Of a stretch of DNA of 64,000 bases, positions 1 to 9,884 are shown piece by piece. Source of the DNA: Sphaerimonospora sp050942215 (GTDB lineage Bacteria > Actinomycetota > Actinomycetes > Streptosporangiales > Streptosporangiaceae). The stretch is from NCBI RefSeq assembly GCF_050942215.1, contig NZ_CP192056.1, forward strand, positions 4,960,001 through 5,024,000, written 5' to 3'. The position numbers and the translations under genes were made by a program. The notes beneath the pieces were generated by a model. It made no database searches. It had not been told where the DNA came from and saw only the letters and a program-made list of their open reading frames with translations. Within the stretch, counting starts at the first letter, position 1; each line of letters opens with the position of its first letter.

Positions 1-3000
1 GAGGCGTTCGCCGTCGGCGTCGTAGACCATCGTGGTGTCCTGGCCGTCGACGGTGGCCTTCTCCAACTGGCCGAGCTCGTTCCAGGTGAAGGTGCCGTTC
101 TTACCGGCGACGGTGCGGGCGGTCAGTTGTCCGGCGTTGTCGTAGGTGTAGGTGTCGGTGCCGCCCTGGCGGGTGATGGAGGTGACCGCGTTGGGCCGCA
201 CCGCCGAGGCCCCGCCCTGGGGGTAGGTGTAGGCGGCGGTCTGCCCGCCGTCGGTCAGGCTGGTGATGTTGCCGACGGCGTCGTAGGCATAGGACTTGGC
301 GTAGGGGTCGATGCCCTGGCCGTCGGCCGAGCCGGTGCCCGGCCCGCAGTCTGTGGCGGTGGTGGTCCAGGCCTGCGACAGCCGGTGCAGCCCGTCGTAG
401 GTGAAGCACTCCAACTGGCCGGGGCTCCCCCCGGTGGCGGTGGCGGCATCCAGGATGCGGGTGATCTCGCCGGAGATGTCGTAGGTGTACCGGTCGTCCT
501 GGACGGTCACGGGGTTGAGAGTGTCGGCCTCGGTCGTCGTGACGATCGATTCCAGCCAGCCGGTCGAGTCGTCCCAGCCAAGGGTACGTTTGATCTTCCC
601 GCCCACGCCGTACGAACGCTCAGCCAGGCGACCAGTACGTGAGTAGGTGGTGGCGTCCACGTAGGTGAACCCGCCCCCAAGATTAGAGGTCATCCCCAGG
701 GGGAGATCGAGGTCGGTGTAGGTGGAACTGACCGTCTCCGCCGGGAGCCCACCCGCTGCGGGCATGGTGTAGGTGGCCACCTGCCCGGTGGGGGTGTAGC
801 TGGTGGCGAAGGCGTAGGTCCCGGCCAGCAACCCCTCCGGGGATGGGACCGTCAGCGTGGAGCCGGTGGGGCGGCCCATGCTGTCGTAGCCGATGACCGC
901 ATCGGTGTAGGCGTTGCCTCCGGCATAGCGGGTGGCGGAGGTCAGCTTGCCCTTGCCTTCGGCAAGGGTGTCGTAGGTCCATTCGGCGAGCTTGGTGCCC
1001 GAGTCTGGCTCGCCTGACCAGACGGCGGTCTTCCGGCCCAGATCGTCGTAGGTGTAGGAGACCTTCTGGCCCTTGCCGCCGGTGGACCACAGCAGCCGTC
1101 CGGCCGCGTCGTAGGCCTGCTCGGAGTCCCCGGCATCGGGGTCGTGGGCGGCGATGCGGCGGCCGAGCAGGTCGTAGGTGAAGGTGCGGACGTTGCCGTT
1201 CGCGTCGGTCTGCTTGATCAGCTGGCCGTTGCGGTTGTAGGTGAAGGTGGTGGTGTAGTGGCTGGTGGTCTGTTCGGGTGGGTCGATGGCCGCGTTCTGC
1301 CAGTCCGACCACTCCGAGGAGGCTGAGGTGGTGGTGTTGGTGGCGCGGGCCCGCCAGCGGATGTGCCACCCATCGGACAGGTTCCCGGACGGCACGGTGG
1401 CGGTCACGTCACTGCCGGACGAAGCCGTACCCGAGGAGCCGGCCCAGATGGCGCCGGTGCCCTGGTCGGGGTGTGCGGGGTCGTGCTCGATCTCATAGTC
1501 GGCGCGCAGGTCGCCGCCGGCGGGGTCGGCGACGGTGGCCTGCAGGACCGGGGTGAGGGAGGTGACCACGCCACCGGCGGCGGGGGTGATCGTCAGCCCT
1601 GACACGGTCGGGGCAGAGGGAAGCGACGGTGTCGGACTCGGCGTCGGGCTGGGAGTGGGTGTCGGCGTGGGCGTGGGGGTTGTGGTGGTGTAGGTGACGG
1701 TCAGCATCGGCGGCTGGGCGTCCTCCCACGACTCCGCCGCCTCGGCAGAGTCGTAGATGCGCCAGTCGGCGGTGGCGGTTTCGTCGACGGCTCGAAGCTG
1801 CACTCCGTAGCCGGGCTGTCCGGCGGCCCAGTCCTCGGTCATGGCGGTGACGTCCCAGGTGACCGTTCCGCCGTAGCCGTCCGGGCACAGCTCCAGGTCG
1901 TAGGCGTCCCACCGGACCACCGCGTCCTCGTCGGTGGTCGTCGGCTGGGCATTCCAGTTGACGGTGTAGGGGTCCCAGGAGGAGGTGACCCTGCTGGCCT
2001 GGATGCCGGAGCCGAACGGCTCACACGCGGGGGCAGCGTAGTTGAACAGTGACAGATCCGCCTGCGTCACCGACACACCCGCCAGTGCGGAGGTGTCGAA
2101 CTGCACATACCCCCGAGAAACCCCGATCTGTCCCGGATCGATCTCTCCTGCACCGACGTCGAGGACGTCATCATCGGCATAGGAGTAGGAGGGATCCCAG
2201 TCGGCTACCCAGGTGTCGGACTGCAGTGCGAGATCCACAGTCGGGTCCACCGTGACCGGGAAGGTAACTGTGGGATCGGCCAGATAGGCCGCGTCGGGCA
2301 CCAGCTCCAGCACCTGGCGATCGCCCTCGGTGGTCAAGCGAGTGGTGATCTGTCCATTCGACCACTGCCCGTGCCGACGCGACTTATCCCCCTTATCGGT
2401 CTTATCGGTCTTGCTGTCGTTGGTCGCGGCGGGTGCTTCGCCTTCCGTCCGAGCCTTAGTCCGAGAGGTGGTGCGGTGCGGGCGCATCACGGGCTCGGCG
2501 ATCGGAGCGACCAGACGGCCATCACGGTCGGTCAGCCGTAACCGGCCCTGGTCGTCCTGGCTCAATCGCCAGCCGGTGGTCTTGACCCCGATCCGGTAGC
2601 TCACCGCCTTGGCCGGACGCTCACGCAGCACCACATCGTGACGCACGCCCCCGGGCAGCACGGTCACCACCAGGTCCGCACCCGCCCCGGCCGCGTCCAC
2701 GTACCGAGCCGCGTCGCCCTCCACCTGGGGACGGGGCAGCGGCGTGGGCCAGCTCAGCTCGATGGAGTTGCCCGCCCCATCGCCCAGGATCACGAACGGC
2801 CCGCTCCCCCCAGCCGACACCTTCACCTGCGGGCCGGCCTTGGGAGTGAACACGTCGCCGTGCTCGGTCAGGGTGGTGTCGATCGGCACCCAGGAGTCAC
2901 CTTGCCTGGCACGCACCGGCCGGGCCGACAGCGTGGTAGTGAAGCTCTTACCGTCGGTCTGCGCCACGGTCACGCTGGTCGCCGTGGTCAGCGCGTCCAC

Positions 3001-6000
3001 GGTCACCGGCTTGCCCGACCGCGCCGCCTCCCCCGCCGCCCGGCTCAACGCCTCAGCGCCCACCGCACGGCTCGACGCGTCCCTGCCCGCCGCATCCCCA
3101 CTCGACGCCGTCGTGGTCGCAGGCGGATTCGGCCCGGCCACGGCCACACCGCCGCCAGTGCCGGTGAGCCATTCCTCGATCTTGGTGACCTGGTCGGCGG
3201 CATCGGTGTAGTAGACCGTCTTGTCGCCCGTCGGCGGCATCACCTCATACTTGTCCGCGCCCAGATAGGTGGTCGTGGTGCGGCGGAACTCGTTGGCCCC
3301 CGTCATGTCGACCGCGGCGACCGTCCGGCCGAGCCCGTCATAGACCGGCCGGGACCACTGCGGCAGCGAGGTGAGCACCGGGTTGAGCAGCCCGGATCCG
3401 GGATCGTCGGGGTTGTGGGCCGGGGCGGAGGTCGCGGCCGTCAGCCCCCGAGCGTCATAGGTCGTGACCTGGACGATCCGCCCGCCCGCCGGAGAGGCGG
3501 CCTGGGTCTCCCGGGTACGGCCCAGCCCGTCGTCGTAGGAGTAGCTCGTCACATACTCGGCCGACGTGCCGGATCCCGCCCGCAACCGGGACACCGCGGT
3601 CCTGGCCGGACCCGTCACCACGCCGCCGGCATCGGCCGGGATGGTGTAGGCGACCTTGGCCGCCGGGGTACCCCCGGACTTGGGTGCCACCGGCGTCCAC
3701 AACTGCAATGTCCGGCCCAGCACGTCGTAGTCGATGTTGATGTCATTGCCGTTGACGTCCCGCATACCGACCGGCAGGCCGTTGTAGGGCGAGGACCAGG
3801 TGGTCGCCGTATGCCCGAGCGGGTTGGCCACCGTGACCCCGCCCGAGGGCCACCCCACCGCCGGGCTGTAGGCCGTGGTCGTCGTCTTGCCCAGCGGGTC
3901 GGTCGCGGTCAGCGTGCGACCGTACCCGTCGAAGGTGGCCTTCACCGAGGTGAAGTCGCTGCCGCTGGTGTAGGTCCGTGTCTCCGTCGCGTTCCCGCGC
4001 GTGGGGGTGTTCGCACTCGGGCTGGTCGCCCCGTCATACAGGGTGACCGACCGCCCCATGAACGTCCCGGCCGAGCAGTCGTCCCCCGCGCGCCGCTCCT
4101 CACTGGCCGGATAGGAGATCATCCACGCCCCGCCGGAGGTGTTGCGGGCGTAGGCGGTCGCGGTGCAGGTGTTGTCCGAGCCGTCGCCGCGCTCACCGTA
4201 GTCGTTGACCCTGACCGGCAACCCGTCAGCGTTGTACTCGGTCTTGGTCTCGGTGTACCGCCAGCCGGAGGTGGCCTTCTCCCGGGACACCGTGCGGACC
4301 TGGTCCACCCGATGCGGATCACGTGGGCCGAGCCCGGACCCGGTGTCGGTGACCTGGTACTCGTACCGGGTGGAGCCCGCCTCCTCCAGTCCGCCGGGCA
4401 TCGGCTCATCCGGCGCGCACGGCCCCAGGTCGCTCCAACCGCTGGATCCGGCCGTACCCGGTGCTCCCTCGCCGGTCTCGTAGATGACCTCCCAGTTGCG
4501 GTTGCCGTAGGAGACCCGGTCCCCCCGGATATAGGTGCCGCCGGCCAGCCACTGCCGATAGTCGCACGCGTAAGTGGGGCTCGTCGTCGTGGCCTGCCAG
4601 ACCTGCTCCTGCAACGTCTTTCCGGCCAGGTCCTTGGTGTCGTCGAAGCTACCGCCGTCGAAGTCGGTCACCGTCTCGCCGTCGATGCCCTGGAAGAACG
4701 TCGCCGAGGTCACGCCGTAGCCGGCCGGGTCGGTGCCGCTGCCGACGATCGTGCGCACCTCGGGATAGCCGCGGAACTCGGTGTAGTCGTCGCGGTCCAG
4801 CCACGTCTTGTAGACGAACGGGTTGTCCGGCACCGCCCATCGCGGATCGCCGACATACTCGTATCGGGTGATCTTGTCAGGCGAGCCGCCCACCAGGTCC
4901 TTGTCGGTCACCCGCGTGACCAGCCACTTGCCGTACACCTCACCGGTGTAATGGACCTCGTCGTCCTCTCCGATGTAGTGACTGGTCGTGACGAAGTAGC
5001 AGTCATAGGCGGCGGTGTCCCAGCCCTCCGTGGGCGGCGACACCCACGGCGTCGGACACGGGTTGGCCTGGCCGTAGTCGATTTCCGTCTGCCCGCCCAG
5101 TCCGTTGCCGATCGCGCCGATCCGGGGGAAGGACACCGGGAACCCGCCGTCGGTGGAGTTGTCGGCCATGACCGCGTCGAACGTCGTCGGCGGTAGCGCG
5201 ATGTCCGATCCCGGACCTGCCATGCCCACCTGGCGGATCGCATCCAGCCACAGCATCGCCACGTCACCGAGCACGTCGGTCATCCACTGGTACGACAGCT
5301 CCCACCGGGCCACGTCGTCCCACCCGCCGCCGGCCGCGTTCAGCGTCTGCGTGGTGATCGACGCCAGCTTCTCCCCGGTGTAGAACAGCGGGCCGGTGCC
5401 GTACATGCAATCGGACGGCAGTCCATCACAGGTCGGCGCGTCATCCGGCTCCCCCGAACCCGAAGAGCGGGCGACGGTCGTGAACACCACCCGCGCCGTC
5501 GCCGATGAGCCGGCCACGTTCACGTTCCCGCCGTAGCGAACCTCGCTCAGATGACCGGCCCGGTCATACTCCGGCGAACACGTCTCGTCGAACGGCAGCG
5601 CCATCGTGCAATAGAAGTCCTCCTCACGCTCGTAGTCGTACTCGATCACGTTGCCGTTCGGGTCGACCTCCCGGTCCAGTTGCCAGCGCCATGGGGACAC
5701 GCACAGGGACGAGACATACTCCTCAGCGGCGGAGGAGGGATACCTGTCGTGGCAGGGCTCGTCCTCGTTGTCCCCGATGAACGGCACCTGCCAGGAGGCG
5801 TCCCGGGTGTAGCCGAAGCGGTAGACCGTACCGTCCTGGGTGGTGATCCGCCACCACGGCTGACCGGCCTGGCCCCCCGAGGTCACCTGCTCGATCTTCC
5901 AGCCGAAGTCCTCGACCGTCCGCCACTGGCCCGTCTGGGTGTCCTGCACGATGTCCGACGATCGCCCGCCCACCGACAGCGTCAGCTTGGACGCCTGTGG

Positions 6001-7152
6001 ATCCCCCGGGTACGGCGACTCCCAGCATCGGTCGGCCCAGCCCCGCTGGTACGGGCTGTCCCCTCCCCGGTCTTCCTTCGCGTACCGCTGGCACGACACG
6101 AACGACCGCTCGATGAACCCCGCGTTCAGCTCCCAGCCCATCCCGACCAGCCCCGACTGGTTGTTGGTCTGGGAGGTCAGTGAATCCACCGACGCCGAGG
6201 AGTACTCCAACGCCAGCTTCGGCCCGGTCCCCGACGGACCCGGCGGAACCGGAATCGGATAGCTGTAGGTGAACGCCCCGCCCGACGGGCCGACCTGCCA
6301 ACTTCCCGACGGCTTCAGATCCGTCGCGGAGAAATCACCGGCCGAGCCGGACCCCGCCGCCGACGCCGCCACCACATAAACAACCCCATCGGCACCGGAA
6401 CCGGCCGAACCGGCCAAGCCCGCCGCGCCCCGCGGGGCGGGTGCGACCTCCACCTCGGCGGTCAACCGGCCGTGTTTCACATCGTTGGCCACCGCGAGCC
6501 GCCGCCCCTGCCGCACCTTCAAGCGCGCGCACTCCGCCGTCAGCGGAACCGACAAGACGCACGCGGGCAGTTCCATCAGCGTCAGCCGGGACGCGAAGGC
6601 CCCGCCGCCGGCACCGCGAAACGACGAGTAATCCACCCCGAGGGTCACCCTGGCCGCGGCGGTCCCATCATCCGCCCGCCTCAACCGGACGGCCAATCCC
6701 ACCCCACCGGCACGGCGGGCGACCTGATCGCCGAGCACCTCCACCCGAACCGACGACGCCGCACCCTGGGACGACGCCGACCGCGACGCGGTCTTGGCGG
6801 GATCCTTCACCGCCGCCACCGACACCGGAAGCCCCGGCACCGCCACCGGGCGAGTGTCCCCGCTCAGATCAACCCGCGCCGAACCCCCCTTGGGCCACAC
6901 CGGCTTCGGACGCCTGGCGGCAGGCCGCGTGTCCTCCGCGCCCTTCGCCACCGACGTGACGCCGGGCATCGGCCGCCCCTCCACACTGCGCTCGGGCTCC
7001 GCCGCCGCGGCCGCGACCGTCCGCACCAGCCCGTCGGGAACCCCCACTCCCGCCACGAACACCGCCAAAGTGACCACCGCGGCCACTACCAGCGGTAAAA
7101 CCCTGCGACGTGACCCTCCGAACCGCTCCCTCCGAACACGCCGAACAGGCAC
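1..7152 (-). CDS. Giant secreted RHS/YD-repeat protein, C-terminus off the window
   Basis: One uninterrupted reading frame of 2384 codons runs off the left edge. GTG start at 7152 follows GGAGG at good spacing; a Phe residue-rich hydrophobic stretch after an Arg-rich start (about residues 17-40) looks like a signal peptide or anchor. Residues ~270-350 resemble the SpvB-type N-terminal module of insecticidal-toxin/RHS proteins (GMGWELN). YD-repeat-like segments follow from ~1070 (FDGYGRTLTATDPLGK, SYSYDDGLGRT). Residues ~1330-1840 form a second module: RARQGDSWVPIDTTL, then a DNRLRE-like beta domain (~1630-1820), then a Pro-Thr linker. YD repeats resume at ~1960 (TYDLLGRR, YDAAGRLLW). RHS proteins usually carry variable, often toxic, C-termini released from the RHS shell; that part is not visible here. 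The function is therefore open: contact-dependent toxin or wall-associated protein. Confidence 0.9.
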   Translation of the reverse strand, partial: MPVRRVRRERFGGSRRRVLPLVVAAVVTLAVFVAGVGVPDGLVRTVAAAAAEPERSVEGRPMPGVTSVAKGAEDTRPAARRPKPVWPKGGSARVDLSGDTRPVAVPGLPVSVAAVKDPAKTASRSASSQGAASSVRVEVLGDQVARRAGGVGLAVRLRRADDGTAAARVTLGVDYSSFRGAGGGAFASRLTLMELPACVLSVPLTAECARLKVRQGRRLAVANDVKHGRLTAEVEVAPAPRGAAGLAGSAGSGADGVVYVVAASAAGSGSAGDFSATDLKPSGSWQVGPSGGAFTYSYPIPVPPGPSGTGPKLALEYSSASVDSLTSQTNNQSGLVGMGWELNAGFIERSFVSCQRYAKEDRGGDSPYQRGWADRCWESPYPGDPQASKLTLSVGGRSSDIVQDTQTGQWRTVEDFGWKIEQVTSGGQAGQPWWRITTQDGTVYRFGYTRDASWQVPFIGDNEDEPCHDRYPSSAAEEYVSSLCVSPWRWQLDREVDPNGNVIEYDYEREEDFYCTMALPFDETCSPEYDRAGHLSEVRYGGNVNVAGSSATARVVFTTVARSSGSGEPDDAPTCDGLPSDCMYGTGPLFYTGEKLASITTQTLNAAGGGWDDVARWELSYQWMTDVLGDVAMLWLDAIRQVGMAGPGSDIALPPTTFDAVMADNSTDGGFPVSFPRIGAIGNGLGGQTEIDYGQANPCPTPWVSPPTEGWDTAAYDCYFVTTSHYIGEDDEVHYTGEVYGKWLVTRVTDKDLVGGSPDKITRYEYVGDPRWAVPDNPFVYKTWLDRDDYTEFRGYPEVRTIVGSGTDPAGYGVTSATFFQGIDGETVTDFDGGSFDDTKDLAGKTLQEQVWQATTTSPTYACDYRQWLAGGTYIRGDRVSYGNRNWEVIYETGEGAPGTAGSSGWSDLGPCAPDEPMPGGLEEAGSTRYEYQVTDTGSGLGPRDPHRVDQVRTVSREKATSGWRYTETKTEYNADGLPVRVNDYGERGDGSDNTCTATAYARNTSGGAWMISYPASEERRAGDDCSAGTFMGRSVTLYDGATSPSANTPTRGNATETRTYTSGSDFTSVKATFDGYGRTLTATDPLGKTTTTAYSPAVGWPSGGVTVANPLGHTATTWSSPYNGLPVGMRDVNGNDINIDYDVLGRTLQLWTPVAPKSGGTPAAKVAYTIPADAGGVVTGPARTAVSRLRAGSGTSAEYVTSYSYDDGLGRTRETQAASPAGGRIVQVTTYDARGLTAATSAPAHNPDDPGSGLLNPVLTSLPQWSRPVYDGLGRTVAAVDMTGANEFRRTTTTYLGADKYEVMPPTGDKTVYYTDAADQVTKIEEWLTGTGGGVAVAGPNPPATTTASSGDAAGRDASSRAVGAEALSRAAGEAARSGKPVTVDALTTATSVTVAQTDGKSFTTTLSARPVRARQGDSWVPIDTTLTEHGDVFTPKAGPQVKVSAGGSGPFVILGDGAGNSIELSWPTPLPRPQVEGDAARYVDAAGAGADLVVTVLPGGVRHDVVLRERPAKAVSYRIGVKTTGWRLSQDDQGRLRLTDRDGRLVAPIAEPVMRPHRTTSRTKARTEGEAPAATNDSKTDKTDKGDKSRRHGQWSNGQITTRLTTEGDRQVLELVPDAAYLADPTVTFPVTVDPTVDLALQSDTWVADWDPSYSYADDDVLDVGAGEIDPGQIGVSRGYVQFDTSALAGVSVTQADLSLFNYAAPACEPFGSGIQASRVTSSWDPYTVNWNAQPTTTDEDAVVRWDAYDLELCPDGYGGTVTWDVTAMTEDWAAGQPGYGVQLRAVDETATADWRIYDSAEAAESWEDAQPPMLTVTYTTTTPTPTPTPTPSPTPSPTPSLPSAPTVSGLTITPAAGGVVTSLTPVLQATVADPAGGDLRADYEIEHDPAHPDQGTGAIWAGSSGTASSGSDVTATVPSGNLSDGWHIRWRARATNTTTSASSEWSDWQNAAIDPPEQTTSHYTTTFTYNRNGQLIKQTDANGNVRTFTYDLLGRRIAAHDPDAGDSEQAYDAAGRLLWSTGGKGQKVSYTYDDLGRKTAVWSGEPDSGTKLAEWTYDTLAEGKGKLTSATRYAGGNAYTDAVIGYDSMGRPTGSTLTVPSPEGLLAGTYAFATSYTPTGQVATYTMPAAGGLPAETVSSTYTDLDLPLGMTSNLGGGFTYVDATTYSRTGRLAERSYGVGGKIKRTLGWDDSTGWLESIVTTTEADTLNPVTVQDDRYTYDISGEITRILDAATATGGSPGQLECFTYDGLHRLSQAWTTTATDCGPGTGSADGQGIDPYAKSYAYDAVGNITSLTDGGQTAAYTYPQGGASAVRPNAVTSITRQGGTDTYTYDNAGQLTARTVAGKNGTFTWNELGQLEKATVDGQDTTMVYDADGERL

Positions 7153-7250
7153 GCCGCACCCTCCCGCATCGTCAGCAGGCGTACGGCCGCACCTCTCAGA
7201 CCGCCCGCCTCACAAGACCCGCATAAAGCCCAGATAAGCGAACGAACGGG

Positions 7251-7279
7251 ATCATGCGCCGCTGACAGAGACGAGTCAA
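7251..7279 (-). promoter_or_regulatory. Candidate sigma-A-like promoter of the RHS gene
   Basis: On the minus strand TTGACT (7279-7274) and CATGAT (7256-7251) are separated by 17 bp and lie about 100 bp upstream of the GTG start of the RHS gene. Spacing and the -35 box are good; the -10 is only moderate. Inference from sequence only. Confidence 0.45.
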
Positions 7280-7430
7280 GATCGAAATCTGCGGTGAGAG
7301 CATTACTTGAAGTCACCAGAATGGAGACATCACCAGCTCGTGCGCCACTCAGACGGACACCGGTCTCCATCACGCATATCGATTCGGCATACCGGAAGAT
7401 CCCTTACGAGGGTGCCGGCAGGCGATCGGG

Positions 7431-8345
7431 TCAGGAGCCGGGAGCGGCCTCCTTGGCCTGCAGGCCCCTGTCGACGGGCGGACGGCCGAGGTACTCCTTG
7501 CCCGGGACGAGCGCGCCGAGCAACTCCGAGACCGTCACATAGGTGAAGCCCTTGCGGTCGAGCGTGTCCAGCAGGTGCGGCAGCGCCTGCACGGTGGTCG
7601 GGTGGATGTCGTGCATCAGCACGATGTCGCCCGGCTTGGCCTCTCCGCATCGCTTGGCCACGATCCCGGCGTTGCGGTCACGCCAGTCGAGCGTGTCGAC
7701 GGCCCACAGGATCTGCGCCAGCCCCTCCTGCCTGGTCGCCGCCGCCACCTGATGGTTGGTCGCGCCGTACGGCGGGCGCATGACGTGCATCCGTACGCCC
7801 GTGACCTGGCGCACGATGTCCTGCGTACGGCTCAGCTCGCGTTTGAGCGCCTCGGACGACAGGCCGGCGAGCGAGGGGTGATCCCAGGAGTGGTTGCCCA
7901 GCTGGTGCCCCTCCGAGACCATCCGGCGGACGAATTCACGGGTGCCGTCAGTGATCATCTGGCCGAGCATGAAGAACGTGGCGCGGGCACGGTGTGCGGC
8001 CAGCGCGTCGAGCACCCTGTCGGTCTGCTCCCCCGGCCCGTCGTCGAAGGTGAGCGCCACGCACTTGAGCCTCTCGCAGTCGACCCGGCGGGGAGGCGGG
8101 GCGACCGGCAGACGGGGACCGGGCCAGTGTGGCTGGGAGCCGGCCAGCCGCATCCGTAGCGCTCCCGTGTCGAAGTGCGCACGGGTGCCGAAGCGCTGCG
8201 AGGCCGGTGCGCGCATGGGAACGACGCGCGGGGCGGCACCATCGCCCCCGGTGCTCCCGGTGCGTTCCGCGCCCCGGCCGCATCCGGCGAGCTGGCCGCA
8301 CCCGGCGAGCAGCAGCAACGACAGCAGAACCGGCCCGACCCGCAT
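7431..8345 (-). CDS. Polysaccharide deacetylase (NodB-type) lipoprotein
   Basis: Predicted cell-surface carbohydrate esterase family 4 enzyme that removes N- or O-acetyl groups from cell-wall glycans or other polysaccharides. 304 aa. The start was chosen at ATG 8345 because it follows a strong AGAAGGGGGG ribosome site and begins a lipoprotein signal (hydrophobic run, lipobox LLAGC with Cys16); the frame is open further upstream but that part is not protein-like. Catalytic motifs are intact: TFDDGP at 99-104, HSWDH (metal His), RPPYG, and a late VLMHDIH. A Pro/Ala-rich linker of about 80 residues separates the lipid anchor from the domain. Lies downstream of an unknown small gene on the same strand, with a gap of 65 bp. 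Confidence 0.9.
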   Translation of the reverse strand: MRVGPVLLSLLLLAGCGQLAGCGRGAERTGSTGGDGAAPRVVPMRAPASQRFGTRAHFDTGALRMRLAGSQPHWPGPRLPVAPPPRRVDCERLKCVALTFDDGPGEQTDRVLDALAAHRARATFFMLGQMITDGTREFVRRMVSEGHQLGNHSWDHPSLAGLSSEALKRELSRTQDIVRQVTGVRMHVMRPPYGATNHQVAAATRQEGLAQILWAVDTLDWRDRNAGIVAKRCGEAKPGDIVLMHDIHPTTVQALPHLLDTLDRKGFTYVTVSELLGALVPGKEYLGRPPVDRGLQAKEAAPGS

Positions 8346-8410
8346 GAGACCCCCCTTCTCCCGCTCGGCGTTCCGACGCGGAGCGGGCGGGGGTGCGGAC
8401 GCCTGGGATC

Positions 8411-8722
8411 CTAGGGATACTCCTCGGCCGAATCCCCCCGCAGAACCGTGGCCAGCTCCTCCCACCAGGGCGGCACGTCCGACTTCAGCTCGGCGTATCG
8501 GCGGGCCACCCGGATGGCGCATCCACCGGGATCCGTACCCGGGTGGCGGCGTTTCACGGATCCCTCCCGCCAAAGGTAAAGCCCGTCGCGGAAGCTCACG
8601 ACCAGGCCGATCCACACCGAGAGCGTCACGCCGTCACCGATCTCGTACGCCTCGCGGACACCGAGCGCGGCGAGCTCCGCGTGAAGCTTCCCGATGGCGG
8701 CGGCCGGCTCGCTCACCGTCAC
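8411..8722 (-). CDS. Hypothetical protein, 103 aa
   Basis: I do not recognise this protein. GTG 8722 was chosen because GGGGGG lies just upstream; the frame extends further 5' without protein-like features. The predicted product is soluble, about 103 aa, begins VTVSEPAAAIGKLHAEL, contains a beta-rich central part (TLSVWIGLVVSF, DGLYLWREG) and an acidic C-terminus. No signal peptide or membrane segment. It resembles small effector-like or regulatory proteins that are common and unnamed in actinomycetes, but no function can be assigned. Same strand as the deacetylase downstream, divergent from the EamA transporter. Confidence 0.65.
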   Translation of the reverse strand: MTVSEPAAAIGKLHAELAALGVREAYEIGDGVTLSVWIGLVVSFRDGLYLWREGSVKRRHPGTDPGGCAIRVARRYAELKSDVPPWWEELATVLRGDSAEEYP

Positions 8723-8975
8723 GCGCCCCCCCTGCCCGTGCGATCTACCCCAAAAGGTATGTACCCAACGTTGAACCGAAGCAGATGACTCCGCTCGGCG
8801 ACAGTCAGACCGCATAGCGTAATCGCGCCGGCGGACCGGCGAGTCATCGAGCGGGCTTCGTACGGACCACGTCCCACCTCCCGGGCACCGCTCCCGCCCG
8901 AGGCCGTTCCCACAGGAAAACGATCAGCTATTACACTTCGCCACACCATCATTGACCGTTTTATGGGGGTTGTTC

Positions 8976-9812
8976 GTGACAGTGGTGGCGCTCGCGACCG
9001 CGAGTGCGGTGATCTTCGGCACCGCCGATTTCTTCGGCGGTCTGGCCACCAGACGCTCGCGGGTGCTGGCCGTCGTCGTGCTGTCACAGCTCGGAGGGCT
9101 GGCGCTGATCATGGCGCTGATCCCCTTCCTGTCCGGCTCGCCGAGCGCACCGGCACTGCTGTGGGGGGCGGCGGCCGGTGTGATCGGCGGCGCGGCCATC
9201 GTGCTGTTCTACCGGGCGCTCGCCGCGGGGATGATGTCGGTGGTGGCGCCGACCACCGCGGCCGCCTCGATGGCGCTGCCGGTGGTCTTCGGCCTGGTCG
9301 CCGGTGATCGGCCTCCCGTGGCGGCGCTCGCCGGCATCGCCCTCGGCCTGTTCGCCGTCGTGCTCGTCAGCCGGGAACCGAACGGCCGGGCCTCGGCTTT
9401 CCGCATCGGCCCGGTGCTGGCCGCGCTCGCCGCAGGTGCGGGCTTCGGCGCCTTCTTCGTCCTGATCAAAATCGCGCCGGCCGACGCGGGCGGCTGGCCG
9501 CTTCTCGCGGCGAGGACGGCGTCGGTGACGCTGGTCGCGCTGGTGGCGTTCGCCGCACGCAGGAGCCTGCGGCCGATGCCGGGCAGCCTGCCCGTGACGA
9601 TCGCCGCCGGGGTCCTCGACATGGCGGCGAACGTCCTCTATCTCCTCGCCGTCCAGCGCGGCATGCTCAGCCTGGTCGCGGTGCTCGCCTCGCTCTATCC
9701 GGCGAGCACGCTGCTGCTGGCGCGGTACGTGCTCGGCGAGCGGCTGAGCCCGGTGCAGATCACCGGAGTCGGCTTCGCACTGGGCTCGATCGCGCTCATC
9801 GCCGCCGGCTGA
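8976..9812 (+). CDS. EamA/DMT-family transporter
   Basis: Inner-membrane drug/metabolite-type permease of 278 aa, made of two repeated EamA halves with roughly ten hydrophobic segments (for example LALIMALIPFL, VVFGLVAGD, GVGFALGSIALIAAG at the C-terminus). The start at GTG 8976 is preferred over the upstream in-frame TTG 8952 because GGGGG sits six bases upstream of it. The substrate cannot be read from sequence; family members export amino acids, nucleotides or metabolites. Divergent from the hypothetical gene to the left and convergent with the sigma-factor gene to the right. Confidence 0.85.
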   Translation: MTVVALATASAVIFGTADFFGGLATRRSRVLAVVVLSQLGGLALIMALIPFLSGSPSAPALLWGAAAGVIGGAAIVLFYRALAAGMMSVVAPTTAAASMALPVVFGLVAGDRPPVAALAGIALGLFAVVLVSREPNGRASAFRIGPVLAALAAGAGFGAFFVLIKIAPADAGGWPLLAARTASVTLVALVAFAARRSLRPMPGSLPVTIAAGVLDMAANVLYLLAVQRGMLSLVAVLASLYPASTLLLARYVLGERLSPVQITGVGFALGSIALIAAG

Positions 9813-9884
9813 GCGGCGCGAGGCCGGCTCAGGCTGCGAGATCGGAGGCGGGGGCGGGCGACGGACCGGGGCGGAACGGGAGGG

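Noticed and set aside
2638..5196. 852-codon + strand frame opposite the RHS gene
   Set aside because: Arg/Gly/His-rich artefact; the minus strand encodes clear YD-repeat protein throughout.
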